A stretch of 64,000 nt of DNA from Microplitis mediator (taxonomy: Eukaryota; Arthropoda; Insecta; Hymenoptera; Braconidae): NCBI RefSeq assembly GCF_029852145.1, contig NC_079978.1:16433653-16497652 (forward strand). Direction: 5' to 3'. Shown here in pieces: positions 8,020 through 19,127 of the stretch. The translations under genes and the position numbers were made by a program. Positions within the stretch are counted from its first letter, which is position 1; every line of letters begins with the position of its first letter. The notes beneath the pieces were generated by a model. The model worked only from the letters and a program-made list of their open reading frames with translations, searched no databases and was not told where the DNA came from.

Positions 8020-8832
8020 TTATTTTAATGCATCTTTTAGTTTTTTACACTTAGTACAATCTTTTTTGTAAGGATAAAGATAAATTCCCGGAACATCATA
8101 ATCGGGACTTGTAATTGAATTATGTTCAATGCAAAACTTATAGTCCATAATTTTAAAGTTCTGTTTTAAATTAATTGGTAGTTTATCCCAGACAAATCGT
8201 ATTTGTAATCGAGCAAATTGAAGAATGAACACGTCATCAAGACAAGCAATGTCAGCCGCATCCATTTTTCTCAAATCTGATAGTTGGTAGAATAACTGTA
8301 CTGACTTCTCATATGATGGCTTACAGCCCCAATATTTCAAAAACCATTGTTTTAGCTGCTGAACAGTTCCATATGAACAGGCATAATGTCCGAGTTTAGT
8401 GTGGTTGAATCTGAATTCGCATCGAGGTCTATTCATATTTTCGAGATTATCAATCGAAAAGAATCTCATTAGTTCTAAATCAATAACTGGGACTGCATAA
8501 TCAATCATTTCTTCGAGTCGTTTTTGCATCGTTGGTCCTTGTACATAAAAATATCGTGCATTCTGAACTAGTTGTTTTACCATAGGTTTCAATGATTCAT
8601 AAGGTTGATCACCAGTATCCCAGTGAATACCATGACGATTCCCATCTTGATCTTCACTTTGTTGTACAATCACAGTGTCGGTGTACTGAATGGGTGGTTT
8701 GAATACACAAATTTTGCACTGATAAACACCATTTGCATTATTTAAGTTATTAATATCAACTACACAGAGTTCCTTAATAATAAATTTTCCATTAGGAACT
8801 ATATAACCAACAAAATCCACTATATACTCCAT
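8020..8832 (-). CDS. Uncharacterised Polinton-associated protein, 270 aa
   Basis: I do not recognise a named family with confidence. The protein begins MEYIVDFVGYIVPNGKFIIKELCVVDIN, has FKPPIQYTD and then HGIHWDTGDQPYESLKPMV near residues 67-85, and VIDLELMRFF near 115. The acidic and His positions recall RNase H-like or exonuclease folds seen beside arthropod mobile elements, but this is a hunch. A C-terminal CxxC pair (DCTKCKKLKDALK) could bind metal. It begins 6 bp after the stop of the upstream 93-residue gene on the same strand, so the two are probably expressed together. The frame is clean. Confidence 0.7.
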   Translation of the reverse strand: MEYIVDFVGYIVPNGKFIIKELCVVDINNLNNANGVYQCKICVFKPPIQYTDTVIVQQSEDQDGNRHGIHWDTGDQPYESLKPMVKQLVQNARYFYVQGPTMQKRLEEMIDYAVPVIDLELMRFFSIDNLENMNRPRCEFRFNHTKLGHYACSYGTVQQLKQWFLKYWGCKPSYEKSVQLFYQLSDLRKMDAADIACLDDVFILQFARLQIRFVWDKLPINLKQNFKIMDYKFCIEHNSITSPDYDVPGIYLYPYKKDCTKCKKLKDALK

Positions 8833-8838
8833 TGTGAT

Positions 8839-9120
8839 TTATTTATCGACTATACGACTCTCCAATTTTTCAAGATTTTGAATGATTTTATACAAGTTTT
8901 TTATTGAAACTTTAAGAGCAAAACAACTTGCGCACGATGTGTCTCGTTTACTTCTTATTATATCCAAATTTTTATAATAAGAAAATAGATCACTTAGAAA
9001 AAAATCAATAAACTCAGGACATATATCACCAAAATGATTTTCTACTATTTCATCGGTGTCTATCATACCAGGATGACTAATACGTAAAAAATGTTTTTCA
9101 CTATCACTAAGTTCCTCCAT
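8839..9120 (-). CDS. Small uncharacterised protein, 93 aa, paired with downstream gene
   Basis: This gene is first in the minus-strand pair at the right end of the Polinton. The product begins MEELSDSEKHFLRISHPGMID, is acidic at the N-terminus, and has SCASCFALK near residue 64, then a helical C-terminus (NLYKIIQNLEKLESRIVDK) that could form a coiled coil. I recognise no family. The 6-bp gap to the next gene suggests a shared transcript. The region upstream (9,121-9,180) should hold the promoter. Confidence 0.55.
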   Translation of the reverse strand: MEELSDSEKHFLRISHPGMIDTDEIVENHFGDICPEFIDFFLSDLFSYYKNLDIIRSKRDTSCASCFALKVSIKNLYKIIQNLEKLESRIVDK

Positions 9121-9840
9121 TTAGCACAGCTATAACTACGAGGATTGACCAAGAAAGCTAGAGTTTTTATAATGGTTATCCCCTCTAACAAATGCTTCGT
9201 GTTGGGGATTTCTACAGAAAAAAATAATTTGGGGATACAAAGTAAAAATGATTGGTTTAAAACCGGTTAAATCAACCGTTAAATCCCCTACTTCTAATAA
9301 ATAAAAATATTCTTGGAAAAACTTTCAAATTTGTGTCCATAAACCCCCACCTTTATGTGTATAGAAAATTCGAGAACATTCTCGAATGTTCGACCACCCA
9401 CCAAGCCTCCCTCCCAATCCTGCATAAAACAGTAAAAATTTGAAAATATATATTAAAAAGTTCTTATTTATCTGCTAAGTCCCAAAATCTTCTTTTATCG
9501 ATAAAAGGAAACAGACTCCTAATCAAACCTGCATTACCATGGCTGGGCCTTAAACAAGTCTGCATTATCATGAGCAAGTCCCCCACCAAATCTACATTAT
9601 CATTAATGAGAAAATAGGTCCCAATATATTGATTAATAATGAAAAAAAGGTCTCACATATCGCTAAATTAAATCTACATTGCCGATAACAGCCCCCCAGA
9701 TATCGATAAAAATAAATCTGCATTACCATAAATATGAAAAAGGTCCCCAAATATCGATAAAAAGAAATCTACATTACCAACATCCGGCTTAAATGTCGAT
9801 AAAACAAATCTACATTGCCGACATCGGGTACTTATCGTAG
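9121..9840. repeat. Right-end non-coding tail with degenerate tandem repeats
   Basis: There is no gene here. From 9,518 to 9,835 a motif like AAATCTACATTACCGATA recurs about seven times, with intervals of about 35-75 bp. Several units also carry GGTCCCC and AAATATCGATAAAA. The tail directly follows the last Polinton gene and resembles the repeat-bearing termini of other Polintons, so it may be the inner part of the right inverted repeat. The left terminus is outside the window, so this cannot be tested here. Confidence 0.6.
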
Positions 9841-10790
9841 GTCGGTAAAGTAGGTCGCTGTTTTGATTTTGGGGCCAATAACCCTCTTATTCAACTACTT
9901 AAACAAATGGATTAATAAAGTATTTTTGAAAATTCTTTTTTCACCATATTGTTAACGTAAAGAAATGGTGATTTAAAAAAAAATTTTTTCTTAAAAACAA
10001 TATATTATTGTTTATAATCGTTTTTTTTCATATTTTGATTATTTGAATAAATAATGAAGGAATCGTTTTTTTTTAATCATAATTTGCATTTATAAATATA
10101 ATGGCAAAAAAAAAATTTTTTTTGTCGACAATTAATTCATTTACTTGTTGAACAATTTGTTATAAACAATTTTGTTATTTATTTTTATATTTTTCTAGAA
10201 CATAAAAAATTACCAAACCAGTAACCTGCAACAACATGGCAAAAAAATGTTTTTTCTATTTTTAAAAAAACATCTGGATTTTAGAGTACGACAAAGTCCA
10301 AGCACTGACTCAATTTGTCAACAAACAAATTGCTGTAACTTTGCAACTATTGTAGATACAGTTTTCGACCTTTAAGTCGTTTTTATACAGTATGAGTTAA
10401 GCTTTCTTAAAAATTTTAAACCTAACGTTTATCTGTTATAGTTCTCTGACAACACGCATTTATTTATAAAAATTATAAATGCGTTTTTAAGAAAAATAAT
10501 TTTTTTTTTAATTTTTATTTCCTTACGCTAACAATATGGTGAAAAAAAATTTTTCAAAAATATTTAATTAATTTATTTGTTTATAAAAAGATTATAAAGT
10601 TTATAAAACGGCATGAAAAAATTTGAAAAGTAATCATATAATACCTAACAAGAATATGAAATCTGGTGTAGCTTAAAATAAAAAAAAAACACTTGAGAAT
10701 ACAAAATAATAATGCTCACTGTACGTATCATTTGAGTTTTTTTTTTCAAATTTGTTAAGTAATTTCTTTACAAACAATGATAAACTTTTT
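9841..10790. other. AT-rich intergenic DNA
   Basis: Long runs of A and T, no convincing reading frame, and no clear repeat boundary. I see nothing functional. Confidence 0.5.
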
Positions 10791-11660
10791 TTAAAAAAGT
10801 TCTTTACAGAACAAGGTATTTTTCCGATTCAGTAAATTTGCAATCTTTTGATACCTATATTGTAAGAACGTTTTTTTTTTAAATTTGATGACATTGTTTA
10901 CAACAAAATGAGAAATGAGAATTGATGAAAAAGAGAAATTCAGTAGTTGGAGACGAAAAAAACAAAAAAAAAGATCACAATCTATCCGTGGGGATACGCA
11001 CGGACTTACTCCTTTGGAGAAAGACACTACGTCTTTTGCCCACTTTAATTCTCTAGCGATTCCCGAAGATATCTGAAGTTGAATTTCTTCTAAGTCCCGC
11101 AGCAAGAAATTTTTATAAGTTCTTGTACTGAAAATTATAAAGCAAAAATTTCGAAAAAACGACCAAAATTCCTATATACCATTCGATTCAGAATTTCGCG
11201 AGATGAATTTCTGTCGTATAAAAAAAAGTATTTTTTTTTTTTAATTGTTGATAAATTTCGAAAAATTTCAAAACGCGTTTTTTTATGAAAAAAAAATTTT
11301 TTTATTTGTCATTACTCGTAATTGTTTGGGTAATGGTTCAAACAAAATTATCCATTTGGTCATTTTATTTATTTTTTATTTTTTCTATTTAATTTTTTTT
11401 AATACTGCCCTTAAAATTACCGTGCAACTATCAGTCGCTAAGATATCAATAATAGAAGACAAAAGTATCCTTTTTCATTTGAAGGCTGATATCTTAGCAA
11501 CAAATCGTCGTACAGATACAACCAAAGAAGATAATTGTAGCTGAATAAATTTCCTAAGTAACCTATGCATTCGTTTGCTTGAAAAAAAAATTTACCGGGC
11601 CCGTAGACCCAAAAAACAAAACCAAAAAATTAAGAAAATTTTTTTCTCAAGCTATTTTTT
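10791..11660. repeat. Solo copies of two foldback families
   Basis: Bases about 10,795-11,350 are a diverged direct copy of the right arm of the 12.2-13.95 kb inverted repeat; they share the GATACGCACGGACTTA block and the TTCGCGAGATGAATTTCTGT block. Bases about 11,440-11,640 match the inner part of a different palindrome at 31,980-32,180 (TTTTTCATTTGAAGGCTGAT, then GTAGCTGAATAAATTTCCTA). This is therefore a patchwork of foldback-type repeats. Confidence 0.75.
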
Positions 11661-12216
11661 GTGATTACGCTTCTCAAAGCCAAAAAAGTGTGTATAGAAA
11701 AAAAAGGAATCATTGACACAAAAAATCTTTACTCGCCTAAAAAAAATTTTTACTTACCCCAAGAAATTTTTTGCATTGTCAATTGAAAACAAAAATTTAT
11801 TTAGAACTAGAAAAAATTATTCGGTGCAAGGAATTATTTCTTAACCAAAAAAATCTTTTCTCGCCCCAAGACAATTCTTGTATCTCATTGATGATGCATA
11901 AAATTTCTTGGTGCAAATTAAAATTTTTTGCCGCAAAAAATAATTTTTTTCTGAGTATTTTATAAATTTAGTAGTGATATTTGGGCAGTCACGTAGTAAC
12001 TGCAGGTTGTTCGTCGTTGTTATTGTTTTTTTTTTATTATTAAAAGCTACATAACAATATGTTTTAAAAATTTTTTACTTTAATTGTTACAAACAAATGC
12101 ATTGTTAATAAGATTAAAAAAAAAAATTTTAGGAATCTTATTTTTGATAAAGATAATGATTTGAAAGAAAAAACTCGTTTTGTATAACAAATTTTTAATT
12201 GCTGTAAAATGCACTT
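11661..12216. other. AT-rich intergenic DNA
   Basis: Homopolymer-rich, with several imperfect CTCGCC/CTTACCCCAAGAAATTTTT-like repeats at 11,730-11,940. No gene is seen. Confidence 0.45.
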
Positions 12217-13955
12217 TTGAGGTTTAATAACGAACAAAATGAATTCTGAATGACGTCTCTACGACGAATAGTTGCTGAGATAAAAATTATTAAAGCGCGA
12301 AAAACGAAAAAGCGCGTCATTTTGTCCGCGCGCGGATAAACAAAAGAGTGTAATTTGGCAGTAAATCGATATTTTAACAAGTTTTTTTTATATACTCTTA
12401 GTAAATCTTATATCAATCATAAAAAAGTTTGGTAACTTCCAAAAAAATATTTTCAAATTATAAATTTTAAAAAAGTAGAAATCACTTTTTGTTAAATAAA
12501 CATAAGAGAAAATAAAAAATAAATAGAATAACCTAATTGATAATTTTGTTTGAACCATAACCCAAAAAATTACGAGTAATGACAGATAGAAAAAAAATTG
12601 GTTTTCATAAAGAAACGCGTTTTGAAATTTTTCGAAATTTATCGACAATTAAAAAAAAAAAAAAAAATTTTGTGATACGACAGAAATTCATCTCGCGAAA
12701 TTCGGAATTGAATTTTCCTTTCTAATTTTCAGTATGAGGACTTGAAAAAATTTCTTGCTGCGGGACTTGGAAAAAATTCGACTTCGGATATCTTTGGGAA
12801 TTGTTAGACAGAGAAAGTGGGCATAAGACGAAGTGTCTCCCTGTAAGGGATTACGACCGTGCGTATCCCCGCGGACAAATTCCAATGTTTTTTTCTTTTT
12901 TTTTGTTTATAAAAAATTAATTAACAAATTAAAAAAAATCGTTCGTACAATATAGGTATGAAAAGATGGCAAATTTTCTGAATCGGAAAAATAACTTATC
13001 GTGTAGAGGACTTTTTTTAAAAAAGTTTTCGTCATTATTTATAATAAATTAGTTAACAAATTTGTAAAAAAGTTCTCTACACGATGAGTTATTTTTCCGA
13101 TTCAGAAAATTTGCAATCTTTTGATACCTATATCGTAGAAACGTTGTTTTTTTTAAGTTTCGATGACATTGTTTATAACAAATTGAGAAATGAGAATTGA
13201 TGAAAAAGAGAATTTCAGTCGTTGGTGACGAAAAAAAAAAAAAAAAAAAGATCACAATCTGTCCGTGGGGATACGCACGGACTTAATCCTTTAGAGAAAG
13301 ACACTACGTCTTTTGACCACTTTCTCTCTCTAGCAATTCCCGAAGATATCCGAAGTCGAATTTTTTCTAAGTTCCACGGCAAGAAATTTTTATAAGTTCT
13401 TGTACTGAAAATTATAAAACAAAAATTTCAAAAAAACGTCCAAAATTCCTATATACCATTCGATTCAGAATTTCGCGAGATGAATTTCTGTCGTATCAAA
13501 AAAAAGTATATAAATTTTTTTTTAATTGTTGATACGTTTCGAAAACTTTTCAAGTCGTGTTTTTTTATGAAAAAAAAAATTTTTTTAACTGTACTGACCC
13601 GTAATTGTTTGGGTAATGGTTCAAAGAAAGTTATCTATTAGCTCATTTTATTTATTTTTCATTTTTTCTATTTTTTATTTAACAAAAAGTGATTTTCACT
13701 TTTTTTAAATTTAAAATTCGAAAAAATTATTTTGGAAGTTACCAATTTTTTTTATGGTTGATATATTATTTACTAAGGGAATAAAAAAAAAATTTGTAAA
13801 ATCATCGATTTGTGGCCGAGTTACACTCTTTTGTTTATCCGGGCGCGGACAAAATGACGCGCTTTTTCGGCTTTCGCGCTTTAATAATTTTTATCACAGC
13901 AACTATTCGTCGTAGAGACTTCGTTCAGAATTCATTTTGTTCGTTATTAAATCTA
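12217..13955. repeat. Large inverted repeat (foldback element), arms about 0.8 kb
   Basis: Bases about 12,217-13,030 and 13,065-13,955 are inverted copies of each other around an AT-rich centre near 13,045. Inner arm ends share CGGAAAAATAACT (left) and AGTTATTTTTCCG (right). Outer arm parts share the GCGCGTCATTTTGTCC / GGACAAAATGACGCGC block. Small frames here mirror each other and are not genes. No transposase is encoded. Confidence 0.85.
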
Positions 13956-15130
13956 AAAAACAATGTTACTAGTTTGTCCCGATAACTTCTCAATAGTTTA
14001 TGAAATATTTCATTTTACATCTAATTTTCGTATAAAAAAAAAATGATCACCCTCCAAATTTATGTCAACTTTTTTCCTTATTTTTTTTTTTAGTATTTTC
14101 CAAAAAAAAATATGTATATCCGTTTACGAAATGCACTATTCGTTTATAAAAAATAGTCGTGCAGGGTTTTCTGTAGATAACTTTTTTTTCGTTATTAATA
14201 TTAAATTAATTAAAATTTCAAAACGTTCCAAATTTTTCTACCTCAGCATTCCTTTAAGCTGAATTTACCATATTTTATTTTTCTATGAAATCCAAAAGAA
14301 AAGAGAGTCAAAAAAGTAGTTTGAAAACAAATCAATAATGCCAAATATTATAAAATTCAAAGAGTTCTAAGAAATTGAGAATTAATTATATCGACTCATG
14401 TACGGTTGTATGAATTTTTCTGGTGACATATATTAAAATATGATATTACTAGTAGCACCATCTAGTGGGACTACATTTCATGGAGTTGAATGATTCAATG
14501 GTATGAGTGGCAGTATTATTCAGACAGTTTTGTTCAAGAGTTTAAATCACTGAGGTTTTGTTCAAGAGTAGGCCTCAAGAGTTTTTGAATTGTATATAGT
14601 GTGAACAGCGTAGATGCTAGGTATAGTATTCATGAATAGAGCGGTGTCTTCGAAGCTTTGGTCAGTTCACTCATATAGTTAAGTATTTAAGTTTGTGGAT
14701 TTTAGGATCAGAGCCCAGGTAGTTTTCTAGCTATACATTATACTCAATTCGGTTCTATAGTTCGTCTGGCGCCTACAGTATAATTCAGTTCAAAGTCGTT
14801 GCTAACATAGAGCCAACTATTTAGTTCAATGAATAAAAATGAATTTGAGTAAAACTTTTGTTCAGCACCCCTGAATTTTAAGGAACAATATAGGGGGGGC
14901 CGGGGCACGAAGGCCCCCTTAAGCCGGTTTTTTCTTCTTGTGGCTTGACCATCAAATTCGTTTATATTCCGTCTATTTCGAAAAAATCAGTCGAAATTTT
15001 GCAAAAAATCGAAAACAAAAATTTTTTTTCTCTGGGACACAAAGGCCCCTTCCCCAAAAAATTATAAAAAAAATTTTGTTTTTTTTTCCGTCAAGTTATG
15101 ACCTCTCTAATGTTTTTCTCACATTTTAGG
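13956..15130. other. Unassigned intergenic DNA
   Basis: Bases 14,380-14,880 are less AT-rich than their surroundings and contain the short repeat TTTTGTTCAAGAGT. They end in a GC-rich hairpin (AGGGGGGGCCGG / GGCCCCCTT, 14,892-14,922). CTCTGGGACACAAAGGCCCC at about 15,030 recurs in related form near 22,065. No gene is visible. It could be remains of an LTR or satellite; I cannot tell. Confidence 0.4.
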
Positions 15131-15912
15131 CCAATATGTGATGTGTGGGGTAAAATGGACCACTCAAAAAAAAAAAAATTGTAACGAAAAAATTAACTTG
15201 ACCGAAAATAAAAAAAAAACAATTTTTTCGTTACAACTTTTTTTTTTCAAGTGGTTTATTTTTCCCTACATATCACATATTGACTTAAAATGTGATAAAT
15301 AAGGCGAAGGATTTTGTTTTTTTTAAAAGGGAGAGATAAAAGATGGGAGGAGCTGAATTTCTGATTGGTTGAATTTTTATAGATTTGTATTTGCTTATTT
15401 GAATGGACTCAAAAGAGCGATGAAACACAAATAAGTTTAACCAATGCAAAACAAATATATTAGTCACATAACCATGTATATTTGTAATCTTGATGTGGAA
15501 CTTTATTGGTTGAAATTCTAAAATATGTACCCAACTATATTTTGAATGAATTTAAACTAAGGGTATTATTTTGCAAATATTTTAGATGATATTACTTTAT
15601 CCGTCGGATTACAAAATTTTTGTTTAATTGAAACATGATTTGCACGCTGGACAGCTTCTATTCATTCAAAATATAGTTGACTGCATATTTAAGAGTTTCA
15701 ACCAACAAAATTCCACATCAAGATTACAAATATACATGGGTATGTGACTAGTACATTAATTTTGCATTGATTAAACTTATTTTTGTCCCATCGCTCTTTT
15801 CACTCCATTCAAATAAACAAATACAAATCTATAAAAATTCAACCAATCAGAAATTTAGCTCCTCCCATCTTTTATCTCTCCCTTTTAAAAAAACCAAATT
15901 CTTGGCCTTAGT
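15131..15912. repeat. Two adjacent inverted repeats (MITE-like)
   Basis: Bases about 15,131-15,295 form a small palindrome around the AATTTTTTCGTTACAA block. Bases about 15,296-15,912 form a second with roughly 290-bp arms: AAAAGGGAGAGATAAAAGAT on the left is mirrored by ATCTTTTATCTCTCCCTTTT on the right, and CCAACTATATTTTGAATGAA pairs with ATTCATTCAAAATATAGTTG nearer the centre (about 15,600). It is a non-autonomous foldback or MITE without coding capacity. Confidence 0.8.
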
Positions 15913-16199
15913 TATAAATTACTGGGTCTTGAGCCAACGCCTTTACCGGAATACCTTCAGCGGGATAGAAGATTATCTGAAGTGGACTCTCAAAGGCAAG
16001 CGATGGATCTTCCAGTACCAGTGTTTCAAGATGCGAATTTTAATGTAAAGGTTGAATTTTTATTCGCTCCTGATTCATCGCTGGGTGATTCTTGTTTTGA
16101 TCACAAATTTACTGGCTTATTCGGAGAATCAATTCAAAACGAATAAGAAAAAGACAAAATTTTAAATAGATTTTGATGCTTCTGAATAATTTGGAATCA
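15913..16199. other. Unassigned intergenic DNA
   Basis: Moderately complex sequence without a supported gene or repeat. Confidence 0.4.
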
Positions 16200-16560
16200 C
16201 CCTTCGTATGGGTCATTAACATGACCAACCATTTTAAACACTTCTAAACCCTGGCCCAAGATTGCAAACCAGCCACGGCCCAACTCTGGTTCGAATATGG
16301 GATGATAACTACGTGCCAGGCCTGGCATGCAGACTTGGCCCAAGACTGGTACTAAAGGTTGGACCAATATTGAATTCAAGCTTGGGCCAAGACTGGTACT
16401 AAAGGTTGGACCAATACTGAATTCTAGCTTGAGCCACGGTTGATAGTAAGGTGGCCCAATATTGAATTCAAGCTTGGGCCAAGGTTGATAGTAAGGGTTG
16501 GCCCAACACTAAATCATAGTTCGCACCAACGATGATAATAAAAGTCTGCCCAATACGGAA
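16200..16560. repeat. Minisatellite with TTGGGCCAA core, copy 1
   Basis: About six units of roughly 45-52 bp, each with a core like CTTGGGCCAAGACTGG followed by ATTGAATTCAAG. The same family occurs at 19,801-20,135 and 41,405-42,010. Frames through it are repetitive and not genes. It is followed to about 16,900 by AT-rich DNA with nothing recognisable. Confidence 0.8.
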
Positions 16561-16899
16561 TAAAATTTTATAAAATATTGCATGTATATATATATTCCCA
16601 ACTGATATTATATATATATCAGTTCAAGTTGATTAGTGTAAAAACTTATTTAAAAATAATAAATAATAATTCATGATTTGAATATTAAAAAAATTAATCA
16701 ATAAGTATAAATAATATAAGAATTTATTTATTATTAATAATATGTAATATTAATACTACAGTAATTAACATTAAGGTTAGTTTGAAATTATAAATAATAA
16801 ATGAGTTTTTAATTATATAACTTAAATTTAAGGGTCGATTAATTTTTGAATTTTCGTATTGAAAACGAATTATTATAAATGAAAATAAGGATTGTTTAA

Positions 16900-18630
16900 T
16901 TATGGATTAATAGTTGGAGGATTTTTTTGCCGTTGTGATCGGCCACCGTCTCTATCTTTTGCGCCGGCAAAAAATCTACTGGTTGCGTGGGTTATTTTTA
17001 ACGTCGCTTTTGATTCGCTGTACTTAGTCATCAGAAATTCTGAAATTATGATTATTATCGTTTAATTGAAAATTATAAAAGTATAATTGAAGTAATTTTT
17101 TTTTAATGATATTAATTTACCATTCATGTGTTTAAAAAATTCCGTAGCAGAAAAATTTTTTTTTCCGATCCCATTAACGACTCTACCACAGCCACTGTAC
17201 TGCAATTGAACAGTTTTGGTAATTAATTTTTTCAGGATAACTGAAATATCCGATTCATAGTCGGTAGATCCAATAGTTTCCAATCGAAAAATATCTTTCT
17301 GTAATTATACAAAAAATTAAAAATTAAAAGGTATAATAAGACCAATCGTATGGTACTCTGCCCTTAAATATTAAATATATACCAGTGCTTCCTGTTTCGC
17401 GCTGTCAACTTTAAGAGCTTCGTCAAATTCCAAAAAATTTTTCTACATCATTGGCTGGCAAATCTGTGCCTATAATTTTCCAAGGCTGTGGATGGACAGA
17501 TTGATCAGAACTTTGTTTTATAATTTCTAATTTCAGGGTATTCATCTTTTGATCCAAGTCGTAGAGTATACTCCTCTTCGCGTTGTTTAGCTCTTTTTTA
17601 ATAAACAGTTTTAAATCTTCAACAGCTGCCTTGAACTCAGATATATCTGTAATAACATTAAAAATATACAATTCAATATAACAAAAATATTAAAGTTGAC
17701 TCAATAAAAATCCGCCATTGAAAAATTACATAAAATATGAAGTAATATGGAATTAATAAAAAATTTTTTAGAATAAAATTTAGATTTTTTAAATTAAAAA
17801 AAAATTAATCTACACGAATATTTTTTTTTAATTATAAAAAACTCATGATTATTCAATCAAAAATATTTACACACTAACCTTCATGGGAATTCATAAGTGG
17901 TTGTCTTGGAAACGTCGATGCTCCTCCAGTAGCGTCCTCCGTATCAATAGGGATGATTCACCACCATTTTCTGGAATTGCATCAAGTACGCTTGCTGTAC
18001 TGTTTTTTTTTGTCATGGATGTAGAATCTCTATTCTGGATATTGTTTCTACTCAGCGGACGCGGTGTGGCTAATGCTTGAGAAACACCTGCAGAGTTCAA
18101 CTGAAGAGGTTCAACAGTGTTGTGCAACTGAGATTCGGTGTCAGAACTGACATCTTTTTTTTTAAAAGATCTTCTCAGTCTTCTAATTCCTTGTTCATAA
18201 TCTTCTGAAATAGGAATTGAGTTTAGTCGATTGTTGATTATAATAAAAAAATTACCATCGAGAAAAATAATTATGAAATTGAAAAAAAAAATTTTAAAAA
18301 TGAATAAACTTCAATGGTAATTATTATTTAAAAAACTTAATTGCAGAAAATTTATTAAAAAAAAAAAAAAAATTAAATATTAAATAATTTTCATAGTTAT
18401 TACTTACTTGCTTTAGAAATGATAGTTATCGGGTATGATGGCCACGTTTCACCAGGAACACGTTGATTTTCCACCCATTTCTCGATTTTTGAAAAATCTT
18501 TTTTGGGAGGATAATAACACATTTCCTCATTATCAAATAACCAGGAGATTGGCAGCAATTCGACGCACTTTTTGTCATTTATCAGTTCGTTAAACTGTAC
18601 GACTACAAACAAAGTATCAGTACCTGACAT
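16900..18630 (-). pseudogene. DUF4806-type gene, five exons, two apparent frameshifts
   Basis: Exons read by eye: 18,630-18,408; 18,204-17,879; 17,646-17,383; 17,298-17,121; 17,039-16,900, all with GT-AG borders. Exon 1 encodes the usual N-terminal module of insect DUF4806 proteins (FVVVQFNE, ELLPISWLF, CYYPPKKDFSKI). Exon 2 is Ser/Asn-rich. Exon 3 has PWKIIGTDLPANDVEKF, and exon 4 the DUF4806 core (LQYSGCGRVVNGIGKKNFSA). Exon 5 ends FFAGAKDRDGGRSQRQKNP. Two breaks appear. Exon 2 changes frame near 17,955, where a downstream frame reading PIDTEDATGG takes over. Exon 3 changes at a T6 run (17,432-17,437) that carries one base too many. Either it is a decaying copy or these are homopolymer errors. 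Molecular function of the family is unknown. Confidence 0.72.
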
Positions 18631-19127
18631 GATTTTAAATTACTACAGCCACAGGAAGAAATTTTAAAAAAACTGACGAGCTCAACAGTTGACCACGCTT
18701 TAGATATTAAGACGGATTTTACTCAAAACTAACACCACTAACTATAGAAACAAAGACGTATCGACAAGTACAAACACGTTGAGTTGCATCCAATAGCAAA
18801 GACGCGCGTGTGGCCGGCCGCACGACAATACACTCATGTAGACAAGTGTCTCACACTTCCCCATACGCACACTTGCTACCCCGACTCACTAATATTATTA
18901 AGGTATTAGGATGAAACATATACATGTATAACAACAGCGCTACGCATCTTTGTTATTTGACACTGATGCTTAGTGTGTTGGGGTAGTCGGTTTGTCTTTA
19001 CTACGCGAAGTAAGACAAAGACGGTGCCAATATAAAAACGTGAACAACAGAGATACACTATTTCTTTTAAATAAGATAATATAAAATTCTTAAAAAAAAA
19101 TATTAAGAGCGTAAAATAATGAAATAA
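18631..19127. other. Upstream region of the DUF4806-type gene
   Basis: Bases 18,780-18,900 are unusually GC-rich for this window, with a CCAAT (18,790), GCGCGTG and GGCCGGCCG. This would suit the promoter of the leftward gene starting at 18,630. The rest is AT-rich without a gene. Confidence 0.4.

Larger units (their letters stand above)
1..9840. mobile_element. Polinton/Maverick (adintovirus-like) element, left end outside window
   Basis: Within about 9.1 kb the sequence encodes the diagnostic Polinton set: protein-primed family B DNA polymerase, retroviral-type integrase, FtsK/HerA-type packaging ATPase, phospholipase A2 minor capsid protein, adenain-like protease, penton and major capsid protein. 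Almost all frames are open, so this is a fairly young copy; the protease start is the visible exception. The left end and most of the polymerase lie outside the window, so the terminal inverted repeats cannot be compared. The right limit is a guess: it is set just after a tandem-repeat tail (9,518-9,835), because Polinton ends often carry such repeats. No target duplication could be identified. Confidence 0.9.

Noticed and set aside
14892..14922. GC hairpin followed by T run as a bacterial-type terminator
   Set aside because: No gene ends there and the context is eukaryotic repeat DNA.
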